This document shows, in pieces, positions 42,411 through 52,851 of a DNA stretch of 64,000 bases; within the stretch, counting starts at the first letter, position 1, and each line of letters begins with the position of its first letter. This stretch comes from Rhodopseudomonas_A palustris_F (lineage in GTDB: Bacteria; Pseudomonadota; Alphaproteobacteria; Rhizobiales; Xanthobacteraceae). The position numbers and the translations under genes are program-made. A model generated the notes under the pieces. It was not told the DNA's origin. It did no database searches and worked only from the letters and a program-made list of their open reading frames with translations. The stretch lies in contig NC_007925.1 in NCBI RefSeq assembly GCF_000013745.1, positions 4,774,001 through 4,838,000 of the forward strand. Reading direction: 5' to 3'.

Positions 42411-42997
42411 GTCGCTCTCCGCGGGTCGGGCTGCGACGAGGCGGCGCCGTGCACGCTTGCCTGCCGGGTGGACACTTCGCGCCACCAGTTCTCGACCACG
42501 GCGCGCGAGCACAACAGCATGGTGCCGCGGTCGCCGGTGAATTCGGTCCACGCTTCGAGGCACGAGGCCGGCACCGCGGTGAGCAGCGGCCGGCCGCTCT
42601 GGATCGCGTCGGCGATCTCGCTGCGCAGGCCGTGGCCGCCGGCCTCCTGCTTGGAGAATTTGTTGACGATGATCAATTCGAGGTCGGCGTCGACCGCGCT
42701 CTGCACCGCGCGCGAGGCCTCGGCGAGCCCGGCGCTGTCGAGCTTGCAGGCGCTGGAGCCGGAGCCGAGCGATTGCGAAATGCCGATGGCGCGGCCGGTC
42801 ATCAGGTCGATCGCCTGCATGCCGCAGAGCTTGCCGTTGCCGTCCTTGCTGTTGCGCTGGACGATGCCGCCGACTTTGGTGCCGGCGCGCACCAAAGCCT
42901 CGCCGAAATCGGCCAGCAGGGTGTCGACGTCGTCCCCGGCGCGGTAGGCGATCGCGGCGACGAGGTTCGGATCGGGGTCCGGAAGGTCAAGCGTCAT
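42407..42997 (-). CDS. DUF2478 protein, copy 1
   Basis: Function unknown; DUF2478 genes travel with molybdenum transport and storage genes. The 196-residue product has an N-terminal PNLVAAIAYRAGDDVDTLL, GKLCGMQAIDLMTG, and the central DLELIIVNKFSKQEAGGHGLRSEIADAI, which recalls a P-loop-like NTPase fold without a Walker A. Its LLTAVPASCLEAWTEFTGD and AVENWWREVSTR segments match those of the second copy at 44705-45271. It is the first gene of a unit with the YqeB-like and NifO-like genes. Confidence 0.82.
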   Translation of the reverse strand: MTLDLPDPDPNLVAAIAYRAGDDVDTLLADFGEALVRAGTKVGGIVQRNSKDGNGKLCGMQAIDLMTGRAIGISQSLGSGSSACKLDSAGLAEASRAVQSAVDADLELIIVNKFSKQEAGGHGLRSEIADAIQSGRPLLTAVPASCLEAWTEFTGDRGTMLLCSRAVVENWWREVSTRQASVHGAASSQPDPRRAT

Positions 42998-43299
42998 GAC
43001 GAAGCGTCCTGTATGGGTCCGTTCAGCCCGGTCCGCGCCGAGCACCAAGAAGACCAATGAGCCACTGCCCACCCCAAGAGCAAGCTTCGTGCCGCGCCGG
43101 ATTGGTCCATGAATTGCTGGAAAGCCAGACGAAACCGGACGCTTGCGGCCGGAATCCGAGAATACCGCCGCCGGGCCGTCGCAAGTCCGACATCGGTGTA
43201 TCCAAGTGGACATAACGGAACAGACCCGCGGCCGGAGCCGGCCGATTGCCAGCGGCGGCGGCTTCGCCGTAAAGCTGGTCCGCCATCAGGAGCCATGCA
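42998..43299. other. Divergent promoter region of the molybdenum locus
   Basis: This gap separates divergent DUF2478 and modD. It contains a candidate Mo-box at 43194-43217 and no supported gene. Confidence 0.5.
43194..43217. promoter_or_regulatory. Candidate Mo-box (ModE operator) upstream of modD
   Basis: CGGTGTATC-N6-GACATAACG. It has the same 24-base layout as the ModE consensus CGnTATATA-N6-TATATAnCG, with six of eight fixed bases matching in each half. It lies 83 bases before the modD start. Confidence 0.55.
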
Positions 43300-44163
43300 G
43301 TGAGCCATTCCCTGTCGACCGCAGCCAGCCGCGCCGAACTCGAGCGCCTCTTGGCCGATGACGTGCCCTATGGCGACCTCACCACCGAGGCGCTCGGCAT
43401 CGGCGCCGCTTTCGGCCGCATGACATTTTCGGCGCGCGATCCGATGCTGCTGGCGCTCGCCGAAGACGCCGCCGCGATCATCGAACTGGCCGGCGGCCGG
43501 GTCGAACTTTTTGCCGCGTCGGGCACAAGGCTGGCGCCCGGCGCGCCGATCCTCGCCGCGCAGGGGCTGGCCTCGGCGCTGCTGAAAGGCTGGAAGGTGG
43601 CGCAGACCCTGATCGAGATCTGGTCCGGCGTCGCCAGCTCCGCGCGCGACATCGTCGATGCCGCAACAGCGGTCTCGCCCGGCATCGTGGTCGCCTGCAC
43701 CCGCAAGAATACCCCCGGCACCAAGCGCTTCGCGGTGGCGGCGGTGAAGGCCGGCGGCGCGGTGATGCATCGGCTGGGGCTGTCGGAAACGCTGCTGGTG
43801 TTCGCCGAACATCGCGGCTTTCTCGGCGACGAGCCGCTGGCCGCAACCGCGGCGCGGCTGCGGCGCGGCGCGCCGGAAAAGAAAGTGGTGATCGAAGTCG
43901 GCTCGGTGGAGGCCGGCGTGGCGGCGGCCGAAGCCGGCTTCGACGTGATCCAGGCGGAGAAATTCGCGCCATCGGACATCGCAGCGCTGCTGGCCCGGCT
44001 GGCCGCAATGCCGCGCCGGCCGGTGATCGCCGCCGCCGGCGGCGTCAATCCCGGCAATGCCGCGGCCTATGCGCAGGCCGGCGCCGATCTGTTGGTGACC
44101 TCCGCGCCCTATCTGGCGAAGCCGCGCGACGTCCAGGTGCGCATCGCGCCATTGCCGCGATGA
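43300..44163 (+). CDS. modD: ModD, quinolinate phosphoribosyltransferase-like molybdenum protein
   Basis: NadC-like fold protein found in molybdate transport operons; its reaction is not established. The 287-residue product has DVPYGDLTTEALG, SGVASSARDIV, CTRKNTPGTKRFAVAAVKAGGAVMHRLGLSE, EVGSVEAG and AAGGVNPGNAAAYAQAGADLLVTSAPY, all in the order of NadC enzymes. The start is GTG at 43300 with AGGAG upstream; the nearby ATG at 43295 is out of frame and stops at once. Context with ModE supports ModD over NadC. Confidence 0.87.
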   Translation: MSHSLSTAASRAELERLLADDVPYGDLTTEALGIGAAFGRMTFSARDPMLLALAEDAAAIIELAGGRVELFAASGTRLAPGAPILAAQGLASALLKGWKVAQTLIEIWSGVASSARDIVDAATAVSPGIVVACTRKNTPGTKRFAVAAVKAGGAVMHRLGLSETLLVFAEHRGFLGDEPLAATAARLRRGAPEKKVVIEVGSVEAGVAAAEAGFDVIQAEKFAPSDIAALLARLAAMPRRPVIAAAGGVNPGNAAAYAQAGADLLVTSAPYLAKPRDVQVRIAPLPR

Positions 44164-44204
44164 GGCTATGCTCTCGTCCGACACTCGCTTGAACCGGTCG
44201 TCCC

Positions 44205-44594
44205 ATGTCAAAGCCTTCCAACCATCTGCCGCAGCTCAGCGTCCGCATCGATCTCGACCCGGAGGGCCGGATCGGCCCGGGCAAGATCCAGCTCCTTGAG
44301 AACATCGCCGCTTGCGGGTCGATCTCCGCCGCCGGCCGCGCCATGGACATGTCCTACAAGCGGGCCTGGGACCTGGTCGACGAATTGAACCGGATCTGCG
44401 GCCATGCCGCGGTGGACCGCCAGACCGGCGGCAAGAACGGCGGCGGCGCGATCCTCACGCCGTTCGGCCAGTCGCTGGTCGAGCGCTACCGCGCGATCGA
44501 AAAGGCCGCCGCCACCGCCGCGCGCGCGCAACTCGTGGCGTTGCGCGCCGACATCGCCAAGGGCCGCAAGAAAGCCGAGAAGGCAGGCGCCTGA
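44205..44594 (+). CDS. ModE-type molybdate-responsive regulator, DNA-binding part only
   Basis: Winged-helix regulator of molybdenum genes. The 129-residue product has the ModE N-terminal domain: KIQLLENIAACGSISAAGRAMDMSYKRAWDLVDELN, and then GGKNGGGAILTPFGQSLVERYRAIE. The C-terminal MOP/TOBE molybdate-binding domains of E. coli ModE are absent, so it may sense molybdenum with a partner or not at all. It follows modD by 41 bases. Two candidate Mo-boxes in the locus are likely targets. Confidence 0.87.
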   Translation: MSKPSNHLPQLSVRIDLDPEGRIGPGKIQLLENIAACGSISAAGRAMDMSYKRAWDLVDELNRICGHAAVDRQTGGKNGGGAILTPFGQSLVERYRAIEKAAATAARAQLVALRADIAKGRKKAEKAGA

Positions 44595-44642
44595 CGGCGG
44601 GCTGGGTTGCGACGCGCGGCCTTGTTGGTCGCAGCGCGCCGT

Positions 44643-44666
44643 CGTGATATACAGCGAGCTATAACG
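44643..44666. promoter_or_regulatory. Candidate Mo-box upstream of DUF2478 copy 2
   Basis: CGTGATATA-N6-GCTATAACG. It has the exact 24-base spacing of the ModE consensus, with seven of eight and six of eight fixed bases matching. It lies 38 bases before the gene at 44705, a position suiting repression. Confidence 0.65.
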
Positions 44667-44704
44667 CCCGCGACAAGGGTTCCGCGCGCCGCGAGGGATA
44701 GACC

Positions 44705-45271
44705 ATGTTCGATTCGCAATGCGACCTCGCCGCGCTGGTCTACGACAAGGACCAGGATCCGGACGCGATTCTGCGCGGCTTCGCCGCCGATCTCGCTTCA
44801 CGCGGCGTCCGCGCCGTCGGGCTGGTGCAGACCGGCCATCACGAAGTGGATCGCCGGCAATTGACCGCAACGCTGGTGCATTCCGGCGAACAGCTGCAGC
44901 TGTTGCAGGATCTCGGCGCGCTCGCCACCGGCTGCCGGCTCGACGTCGGGCAGTTGCTCGCGGCCGGTGCGCAGATCGAAGCCGCGATCGGTCAAGGCGC
45001 CGATCTGTTGATCATCAATCGCTTCGGCAAGCTGGAGTGCGAAGGCAAGGGGCTGTGCTACCTGATCGACCGCGCGCTCAGCGCCGACATCCCGGTGCTG
45101 ATCGCGGTGCCGGACTATCGCTTCGACGACTGGATCGCGTTCGCCGACGGCATGAGCGTGCGGCTGAAATGCAACCGCGTGGCGCTGGAGGCGTGGTGGA
45201 GCGCGGTGTCGACGCGCAGCACCGGATTGCTGCACAGCGAGCACGTCTCGGTGTGCGAAGCGCTGAAGTAG
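44705..45271 (+). CDS. DUF2478 protein, copy 2
   Basis: Function unknown. The 188-residue product parallels the protein at 42407-42997: CDLAALVYDKDQDPDAILRGFAADL, GADLLIINRFGKLECEGKGLCYLIDRAL, IPVLIAVPDYRFDDWIAFADG and ALEAWWSAVSTR. A candidate Mo-box precedes it, so it is likely controlled by the ModE-like protein upstream. Two divergent copies in one locus suggest distinct partners or substrates (inference). Confidence 0.83.
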   Translation: MFDSQCDLAALVYDKDQDPDAILRGFAADLASRGVRAVGLVQTGHHEVDRRQLTATLVHSGEQLQLLQDLGALATGCRLDVGQLLAAGAQIEAAIGQGADLLIINRFGKLECEGKGLCYLIDRALSADIPVLIAVPDYRFDDWIAFADGMSVRLKCNRVALEAWWSAVSTRSTGLLHSEHVSVCEALK

Positions 45272-45586
45272 TTACCGCCGTGGGCGCTCGCCGCTGACGA
45301 CGGCATGGGTTTCGCAAGAGCTCAACCCATCCTACGGCTACTGACCAATTCCCGGACTCGCTGTGTCCCGGGCGCGGTACAGCGCGGAGCGCTGCTCCGC
45401 AGAACCGGGACCGTTACGGTTGCCGCCGTGACCAATCAGGCGCTGCCGTCGTTACGGCCCCGGCTCTGCAGCGCAGCGCTACGCGCTGCGCTGCGTCCGG
45501 GGCACGGCGCTTAGTAGTCGCTCCCCAGGGACGCTCCGCCAGCGTCCGTGGATGGCCGGGACGAGCCCGGCCATGACGTGGAGAGG
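45272..45586. repeat. Intergenic region with two dispersed repeats
   Basis: 45364-45508 is a CGTCCGGGACACG-family block (GTCCCGGGCGCGGTACAG...GCGTCCGGGGCACGG). 45549-45580 is a short GGATGGCCGGGACGAGCCCGGCCATGACG palindrome like those at 1560-1643 and 53188-53276. No gene is supported. Confidence 0.65.
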
Positions 45587-47425
45587 TTAATCCTTCACCA
45601 CCCGCACCGCGCCGCGGGCGGCGCTGGTGGTCATCGCGGCGTAGGCCTTCAGCGCCGAGGTGACCTTGCGGCTGCGCTTGCCGGGCTTCCAAGCATCCTT
45701 GCGCGCCAGCATGGCGACGCGGCGTTCCGCCAGCACGGCGTCGTCGACCGCGAGCCGAATCGAGCGCTGCGGAATGTCGATCTCGATGCGGTCGCCCTCT
45801 TCGACGAGGCCGATCAGCCCACCCTCGGCGGCTTCCGGCGAGACGTGGCCGATCGACAGCCCCGAGGAGCCGCCGGAGAACCGGCCGTCGGTGATCAGCG
45901 CGCAGGCTTTGCCCAAGCCTTTCGATTTCAGGTAGCTGGTCGGATACAGCATTTCCTGCATGCCGGGGCCGCCGCGCGGCCCCTCATAGCGGATCACCAC
46001 GATATCGCCGGCTGTGATCTTGCCGCCGAGAATGCCTTCGACCGCGGCGTCCTGGCTCTCGAACACCCGCGCCGGGCCCTGGAAGGTCAGGATGCTGGCG
46101 TCGACGCCGGCGGTCTTGACGATGCAGCCGTCGATCGCGAGGTTGCCGGACAGCACCGCCAGGCCGCCGTCCTTGGAGAAGGCGTGCTCGGCGTCGCGGA
46201 TGCAGCCTTTGGCGCGGTCGGTATCGACGTCGTCATAGCGCTGCTCCTGGCTGAACGCGACCTGCGTCGGCACGCCGCCGGGCGCCGCCTTGTAGAACTT
46301 GCGCACGCTGTCGCTCTGGGTGCGCATCACGTCCCAGCGGTTCAGCGCTTCGCCGAGCGAGGTCGAGTGCACGGTCGGCAGTTCGGCGTTGATCAGCCGG
46401 GCGCGGTCGAGTTCGCCGAGAATGCCCATCACGCCGCCGGCGCGATGCACGTCCTCGACGTGAACGTCGGCCACCGCCGGCGCCACCTTGCACAGCACCG
46501 GCACCCGGCGCGACAGCCGGTCGATGTCCTGCATGGTGAAGGGGATCTCGCCCTCATAGGCCGCGGCCAACAGATGCAGCACGGTGTTGGTCGAGCCGCC
46601 CATCGCGATGTCGAGCGTCATGGCGTTCTCGAACGCCTTGAAGCTGGCGATGTTGCGCGGCAGCGCCGTCTCGTCGTCCTGCTCGTAGTAACGCCGGGCC
46701 AGATCGACGATCAGGTGGCCGGCCTCGACGAACAGCGCCTTGCGGTCGGCGTGGGTGGCGAGCACCGAGCCGTTGCCGGGCAGCGCCAGCCCGAGCGCCT
46801 CGGTCAGGCAGTTCATCGAATTGGCGGTGAACATGCCGGAGCAGGAGCCGCAGGTCGGACAGGCGGAGCGCTCGATCGCCTCGACGTCGGCGTCGCTGAC
46901 CCGGTCATCGGCCGCCGCCACCATGGCGTCGATCAGGTCGACCGCGCGCTTCTTGCCGCCGACCGTGACCTTGCCGGCTTCCATCGGGCCGCCGGAAACG
47001 AAGATGGTCGGAATGTTGAGCCGCAGCGAGGCCATCAACATGCCGGGGGTGATCTTGTCGCAATTCGAGATGCACACCATGGCGTCGGCGCAATGGCCGT
47101 TGACCATGTATTCGACGCTGTCGGCGATCAATTCGCGCGACGGCAGCGAATACAGCATGCCGTCATGGCCCATCGCGATGCCGTCATCGATCGCGATGGT
47201 GTTGAATTCCTTGGCGACGCCGCCGGCGTTCTCGATCTCGCGGGCGACCAATTGGCCGAGGTCCTTCAGATGCACGTGGCCGGGCACGAACTGGGTGAAG
47301 GAATTCACCACCGCGATGATCGGCTTGCCGAAATCCTCGTTCTTCATGCCGGTGGCACGCCACAAGCCGCGAGCACCCGCCATATTGCGGCCATGGGTTG
47401 TGGTCCTGGAGCGATAGGCGGGCAT
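45587..47425 (-). CDS. ilvD: Dihydroxy-acid dehydratase
   Basis: Iron-sulfur enzyme that dehydrates 2,3-dihydroxy acids in the valine, leucine and isoleucine pathway. The 612-residue product has the three cluster-binding Cys regions expected for the family: FVPGHVHLKDLG followed by CISNCDKITPGM, and ACPTCGSCSGMFTANSMNCL. GGSTNTVLHLLA and GRFSGGSSGLSIGHVSPEA also match. The length is standard. AAGGAA precedes the ATG. It is monocistronic. Confidence 0.96.
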   Translation of the reverse strand: MPAYRSRTTTHGRNMAGARGLWRATGMKNEDFGKPIIAVVNSFTQFVPGHVHLKDLGQLVAREIENAGGVAKEFNTIAIDDGIAMGHDGMLYSLPSRELIADSVEYMVNGHCADAMVCISNCDKITPGMLMASLRLNIPTIFVSGGPMEAGKVTVGGKKRAVDLIDAMVAAADDRVSDADVEAIERSACPTCGSCSGMFTANSMNCLTEALGLALPGNGSVLATHADRKALFVEAGHLIVDLARRYYEQDDETALPRNIASFKAFENAMTLDIAMGGSTNTVLHLLAAAYEGEIPFTMQDIDRLSRRVPVLCKVAPAVADVHVEDVHRAGGVMGILGELDRARLINAELPTVHSTSLGEALNRWDVMRTQSDSVRKFYKAAPGGVPTQVAFSQEQRYDDVDTDRAKGCIRDAEHAFSKDGGLAVLSGNLAIDGCIVKTAGVDASILTFQGPARVFESQDAAVEGILGGKITAGDIVVIRYEGPRGGPGMQEMLYPTSYLKSKGLGKACALITDGRFSGGSSGLSIGHVSPEAAEGGLIGLVEEGDRIEIDIPQRSIRLAVDDAVLAERRVAMLARKDAWKPGKRSRKVTSALKAYAAMTTSAARGAVRVVKD

Positions 47426-47616
47426 GGCGAGTTCCTTGGCAGATGAAAGGGTTGCGGTCTTTTAAGGCCGCGGCCGGGCAATTTACACCAGAGATTTCGT
47501 GGGCCTGTTCGGCGAACGGGCCGGTGCACGCCTCCGCCGCGTCGCAGGGGGAATGCCACCGCAGCGAGATCTGCTACAACGCTCAGCCTCGCCGTGCCGC
47601 CAGCGCCAGGATCCCG

Positions 47617-49041
<1,425 letters not shown>

Positions 49042-49061
49042 GCAACAACGGCAAATCCCAA

Positions 49062-49508
49062 ATGACTAGCACCGAGACGCTTGCGATCGCGCCGATCGCC
49101 GACGCCGATATTCCCGAAGTGATCGCGCTCTGGCAGCGCTGCGGGCTGACCCGGCCGTGGAACGATCCCGGCGCCGACATCACGCTGGCGCGCAGCGGCG
49201 CCAACGCCGACGTGCTGGCCGGGCGGATCGGCGACGCGATCGTCGCCACGGCGCTGGTCGGCCATGACGGCCATCGCGGCTGGGCGTATTACGTCGCGGT
49301 CGATCCCAACCATCGCGGCAAGCGGTTCGGCCGCGCCATCATGGACACCGCGGAAGCCTGGCTGCGCGGGCGCGGAATCGAGAAGCTGATGCTGCTGGTG
49401 CGCGGCGACAATCTTCCGGTGAAGGCGTTCTATCAGCAGCTCGGCTACGGCGAGCAGGACCGCGCGGTGTTCGCGAAATGGCTCGATGGCCGCGAGCCGA
49501 CGCCGTAG
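49062..49508 (+). CDS. GNAT-family N-acetyltransferase (YpeA-like)
   Basis: Acetyl-CoA dependent acetyltransferase; substrate unknown. The 148-residue product has the acetyl-CoA loop VDPNHRGKRFGRAIMDTAEAWLRGRG, the beta-strand HRGWAYYVAV before it, and the closing NLPVKAFYQQLGY. It is short, like YpeA. It begins 20 bases after the FAD oxidase stop, so the two are probably co-transcribed, but no functional link is evident. Confidence 0.88.
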   Translation: MTSTETLAIAPIADADIPEVIALWQRCGLTRPWNDPGADITLARSGANADVLAGRIGDAIVATALVGHDGHRGWAYYVAVDPNHRGKRFGRAIMDTAEAWLRGRGIEKLMLLVRGDNLPVKAFYQQLGYGEQDRAVFAKWLDGREPTP

Positions 49509-49591
49509 CTGTGACTTAAGAGATTGAAGAAAGCGTTCAAGCGCGTCAGAGACCTTTCGAGTGGATCGATGCGCTTCAAGATTCTCTCGCC

Positions 49592-49704
49592 GTCATTCCG
49601 GGGCGCGAGCAGCGTCAGCTGCGAGTGAGCCCGGAATCCATAACCCCTGCAGGGAGTATGGAGTCCGGACTTGCTCGTTCTTCGAACTCGCAATCCGGAA
49701 TGAC
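49592..49704. repeat. Dispersed palindromic repeat GTCATTCCGG...GGAATGAC (copy 5)
   Basis: Family of 13323-13434, lying between convergent genes. Confidence 0.85.
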
Positions 49705-49766
49705 GACTGCATTTGGGTTGGATGCTTCAATCCAAAACGAAAATGCTCTGAGCGCCGCCGCGCGGA

Positions 49767-50171
49767 CTATTTCGGCACCAGAAAGTGCTTATCCCAATCG
49801 CTGCGCGGGATGACGTCGCCGAGCTGATAGGAAAACGATTTGACGGCGAGCCCCTGGTCGGCGGTCAGGCAGGTGTAAGCCAGGTGATACCAGGCATTAC
49901 CGTTGCGGATCGCGCCGCCGGGCGCCTTGACCAGCTCGCCCTGGATGATGGTGTCGGCGAACGCATAGGCGACGAACTCGTCGGTCTTGAAATTCTTGTG
50001 CTCGCGGTTCACCGTGCCCATCGCCTTGGCGTTACAGCGCTGCTCCAGCCGGGTTTCCGGCGACAGCTTCATCATCTGCTGATCCTGAGACTGTCTCGCC
50101 TGCACGGGACCAGTGCCGAACCCCGCCGTCGCGGCCGTCGCAACGAAGGCAAGGCAAAAAGAGGCTTTCAT
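49767..50171 (-). CDS. Secreted DUF930 protein
   Basis: Function unknown; DUF930 is typical of Rhizobiales. The 134-residue product has a signal peptide (MKASFCLAFVATAATAGFGTGPVQA). The conserved part has MKLSPETRLEQRCNAKAM, DEFVAYAFADT, GNAWYHLAYTCLTADQGLAVKSFSYQLG and a final IPRSDWDKHFL. Two Cys may form a disulfide in the periplasm. It is monocistronic. Confidence 0.82.
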   Translation of the reverse strand: MKASFCLAFVATAATAGFGTGPVQARQSQDQQMMKLSPETRLEQRCNAKAMGTVNREHKNFKTDEFVAYAFADTIIQGELVKAPGGAIRNGNAWYHLAYTCLTADQGLAVKSFSYQLGDVIPRSDWDKHFLVPK

Positions 50172-50299
50172 GGAATGGAAACCGCGGTTGGAGGGTGAGA
50201 CGACGAGCGCAGCCGATCGGGCAGAGCGGCTTCCGACAGAATAAGGGCGTTTTTGCGCCGGCCGCTTCGGCGCGCGCCGGGCGGCGAACCGCGCGGCTG

Positions 50300-51073
50300 C
50301 TAGAATAACGAGCCCTGTCCCTCGTCGCCGGACGCCGCCTTGACGGCGCGGCGGGACGTCGCCGCGGCCTTGGCCGGCTTCGGCGGCTCGATCGGCGCCG
50401 GCTCTCCGACTGCGATCGGCAGGATCAATTGCGCATCGTCGTTGGCGACGCGGTTGACCGCGGTCGACACCGGATGCCAGCGCAACGCGCCCTCGGCCGG
50501 CGGATGCAGCAGCATCGCCGCTTCCTCAGCCGACACCGCGGCGCAGTCCAGCCAGCGCGCATAATCGCCCGGCGCGATCGTCACCGGCACCCGATCGTGC
50601 AGCACCGCCATCGGCTTCGACGCCGCGGTGGTGACGATCGCCACGGTGTCAAGTTCCTCGCCGTTCGGGCCGACCCAGGTTTCCGCCAAGCCAGCGAAGC
50701 CGAGCGGCACGCCGTCGGCGGGATGGATGAAATACGGCTGTTTCGGCTTGCCGCCGCTTTGCCACTCGTAATAGCCGTCGGCCGGAACCAGGCAGCGCCG
50801 CCGCTTCATGGCGTTGCGGAACGCCGGCTTGTCCAGCACGGTTTCCGAGCGGGCATTGATCAACAGGCTGAAATTGCGGGGATCCTTGACCCAGGATGGG
50901 ATCAGCCCCCAGCGCATCAGCCGGAACCGGCGGGCACCGTTGTCCAGGATCACCACCGGGATCGGCTGGGTCGGGGCAATATTGTAGCGCGCCGGGAAAT
51001 TCGGCTGCTCGGCATAGCCGAACGCCAACCGCACCGCAGCCGGCGGCGAGGTGATTACGAACCGGCCGCACAT
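50300..51073 (-). CDS. SOS response-associated peptidase, HMCES/YedK family
   Basis: Protects single-stranded DNA by a covalent thiazolidine link between its second residue, Cys, and an abasic site. The 257-residue product begins MCGRFVITSP, so the catalytic Cys2 is present only with the start at 51073; the longer frame is rejected. Other expected residues are seen: NIAPTQPIPVV, WGLIPSWVKDP, NARSETV, CLVPADGYYEWQ and LHDRVPV with the catalytic His. A basic, variable tail follows. Confidence 0.93.
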   Translation of the reverse strand: MCGRFVITSPPAAVRLAFGYAEQPNFPARYNIAPTQPIPVVILDNGARRFRLMRWGLIPSWVKDPRNFSLLINARSETVLDKPAFRNAMKRRRCLVPADGYYEWQSGGKPKQPYFIHPADGVPLGFAGLAETWVGPNGEELDTVAIVTTAASKPMAVLHDRVPVTIAPGDYARWLDCAAVSAEEAAMLLHPPAEGALRWHPVSTAVNRVANDDAQLILPIAVGEPAPIEPPKPAKAAATSRRAVKAASGDEGQGSLF

Positions 51074-51136
51074 CGGCCGCGCCAAAAAAACGTCATCTTC
51101 AGCACCCCTTAACGGAAAAGCATCAACACTACCGCG

Positions 51137-51646
51137 ATGTCATCGATGACCCTGCAATCGGCGCACTCTGCTCGCCCGGCGCCGTCCAGCGCCGATGCCG
51201 ACGCGCGCGCCGCCCAGCTGGTGGCCGCCAACATCAATCCGAAGACCGGGCTGGCGACCGATTATCTCAACCATTTCAACGAAGCGATCATGCTGCTGGA
51301 GATGATTCCGGACCTGCCGGAATGTTTCGAGGATTTTCTCGAATGGCAGCCGTTGTCCTATGCCGAGCACTTCCACGCCTCCAATTTCAAAGCCCGCGAC
51401 CTCGCGATCGAAGCCTATGACAACGCCGATCCGTCGATACGCGCCGATTTCGACGATATCACGAGCAACATGACCTCGATCCTGAACGCCGTCGGAACGG
51501 CGATGCGCGAGGCCAAGCAGGACAGGACCCGCTCGGCGCTGGCCGAGCAGGCGGTCGGCTGGGTCAAGCCGCTGGTCGCCCGCGCCGGCGGCATCATCAA
51601 CGGCCAGGGCGTCGAGGCCGACGTCGACTACATCATGGCGCATTGA
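51137..51646 (+). CDS. Conserved hypothetical protein
   Basis: I do not recognise a named family. The 169-residue product is soluble and acidic, with a central LATDYLNHFNEAIMLLEMIPDLPECFEDFLEWQPLSYAEHF block that looks strongly conserved. A helical C-terminal half follows. It is divergent from the HMCES gene and its stop overlaps the NUDIX gene region, which begins 5 bases later at an ATG. Met4 is an alternative start. Confidence 0.75.
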   Translation: MSSMTLQSAHSARPAPSSADADARAAQLVAANINPKTGLATDYLNHFNEAIMLLEMIPDLPECFEDFLEWQPLSYAEHFHASNFKARDLAIEAYDNADPSIRADFDDITSNMTSILNAVGTAMREAKQDRTRSALAEQAVGWVKPLVARAGGIINGQGVEADVDYIMAH

Positions 51647-51651
51647 GCGCC

Positions 51652-52089
51652 ATGGCCGCGCCGGCAGATCTCGATTCGCCGCCGTACCGGCCGCAACTCG
51701 CGGTCAGCGCCGCGGTGTTCCGCGACGACCGGCTGTTGCTAGTGCGCCGCGCCCGCGCCCCGGCCAAAGGTTTCTATTCGCTGCCCGGCGGCCGGGTCGA
51801 ATACGGCGAATCGCTCAGCGCCGCGTTGCATCGCGAGGTCGCCGAGGAAACTTCGCTGTCGATCGAAATCGCCGCATTGGCCGGCTGGCACGAGGTGCTG
51901 CCGGGGCCGCATCACGCCGGGCATTATCTGATCATGAGCTTCGCGGCGCGCTGGATCGGCGGCGAGCCCAAGCTGAACGAGGAATTGGACGATTTCCGCT
52001 GGATCGCGCCGGAGGCTGTTGCCGAAATGCGCCACACCGAAGGGCTGCCGGCGATCGCCGCCGCCGCCTGCGCCCTGCTCCGCAGCTGA
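51652..52089 (+). CDS. NUDIX hydrolase
   Basis: Metal-dependent pyrophosphohydrolase; substrate unknown. The 145-residue product has a complete Nudix box, GGRVEYGESLSAALHREVAEET, following VSAAVFRDDRLLLVRRA. ATG at 51652 is chosen; a TTG at 51643 overlapping the upstream stop is an alternative that would give stronger coupling. It shares direction with the hypothetical gene before it and a TIGR02301 gene after it. Confidence 0.9.
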   Translation: MAAPADLDSPPYRPQLAVSAAVFRDDRLLLVRRARAPAKGFYSLPGGRVEYGESLSAALHREVAEETSLSIEIAALAGWHEVLPGPHHAGHYLIMSFAARWIGGEPKLNEELDDFRWIAPEAVAEMRHTEGLPAIAAAACALLRS

Positions 52090-52155
52090 GCGCGCCGGCA
52101 GGCGCCTTGCGCCGCCCGACCTGAAAAGGCATATCAGGCCACGCTTGGACCCGTC

Positions 52156-52533
52156 ATGCTCAGCCGATTTATCGCCATCCTGATCGTCGTCGCGACCTGC
52201 GGCCTCGCCCCAGTCCGGGCGCAGGACGCCGCGGCGCCGTTCGACGGCGACCTGCAGCGACTGGCGGAAATTCTCGGCGCGTTGCATTACCTGCGCGGGA
52301 TCTGCGGCGCCAACGAGGGCACCAAATGGCGCAACGAGATGCAGGCGCTGGTCGACGCCGAAACCCCCTCCGGCGAGCGTCGCACCAGGATGATCGCCGG
52401 CTTCAACCGCGGCTATAACGGCTTCCAGCAGACCTATCGGACCTGCACCCCGGCGGCCGACATCGCGATCCGCCGCTATCTCGAAGAAGGCTCGCGGATC
52501 TCGCGGGATCTGACGGCGCGCTACGCGAATTAG
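52156..52533 (+). CDS. TIGR02301 family secreted protein
   Basis: Function unknown; found mainly in Rhizobiales. The 125-residue product has a signal peptide (FIAILIVVATCGLAPVRA). The conserved part has LQRLAEILGALHYLRGICG, W.NEMQALVDAE, RRTRMIAGFNRGYNGFQQTYRTC and YLEEGSRISRDL. Two Cys suggest a periplasmic disulfide. It ends the co-directional cluster before a repeat element. Confidence 0.85.
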   Translation: MLSRFIAILIVVATCGLAPVRAQDAAAPFDGDLQRLAEILGALHYLRGICGANEGTKWRNEMQALVDAETPSGERRTRMIAGFNRGYNGFQQTYRTCTPAADIAIRRYLEEGSRISRDLTARYAN

Positions 52534-52557
52534 GCTCGCGTGGTGCGGAGGCGGCAC

Positions 52558-52690
52558 GGTGTCCCGGACGCGGTGCATCGCGCCGCGGAGCGGCGTGGTG
52601 CGCCGCAGATCCGGGACCGTTACGGAACGCATCCCTTGAAACGGTCCCGGCTCGCGTCGCCGCAAGCGCGGCAACGCGTCCGGGACACGA
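52558..52690. repeat. Dispersed repeat, CGTCCGGGACACG family
   Basis: GTGTCCCGGACGCGGTGCAT at the left, GGGACCGTTACGGAACG core, and GCGTCCGGGACACGAG at the right; the ends are complementary. Fills most of the gap 52534-52851. Confidence 0.7.
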
Positions 52691-52851
52691 GCCTCATGTG
52701 TACCGATACGCGCAGTTCCCGTTCACCGCGAACCGCCGTTGCGCCGTTAACCTTTCCTAAAGAACTGCCCTATCGCTGGTTAATTCGCATGCTAATGCTC
52801 ACACATTCGCCGCGGTCCGTTGTGGGTCGCGCATTCAGCCTGTTGAGTTTC

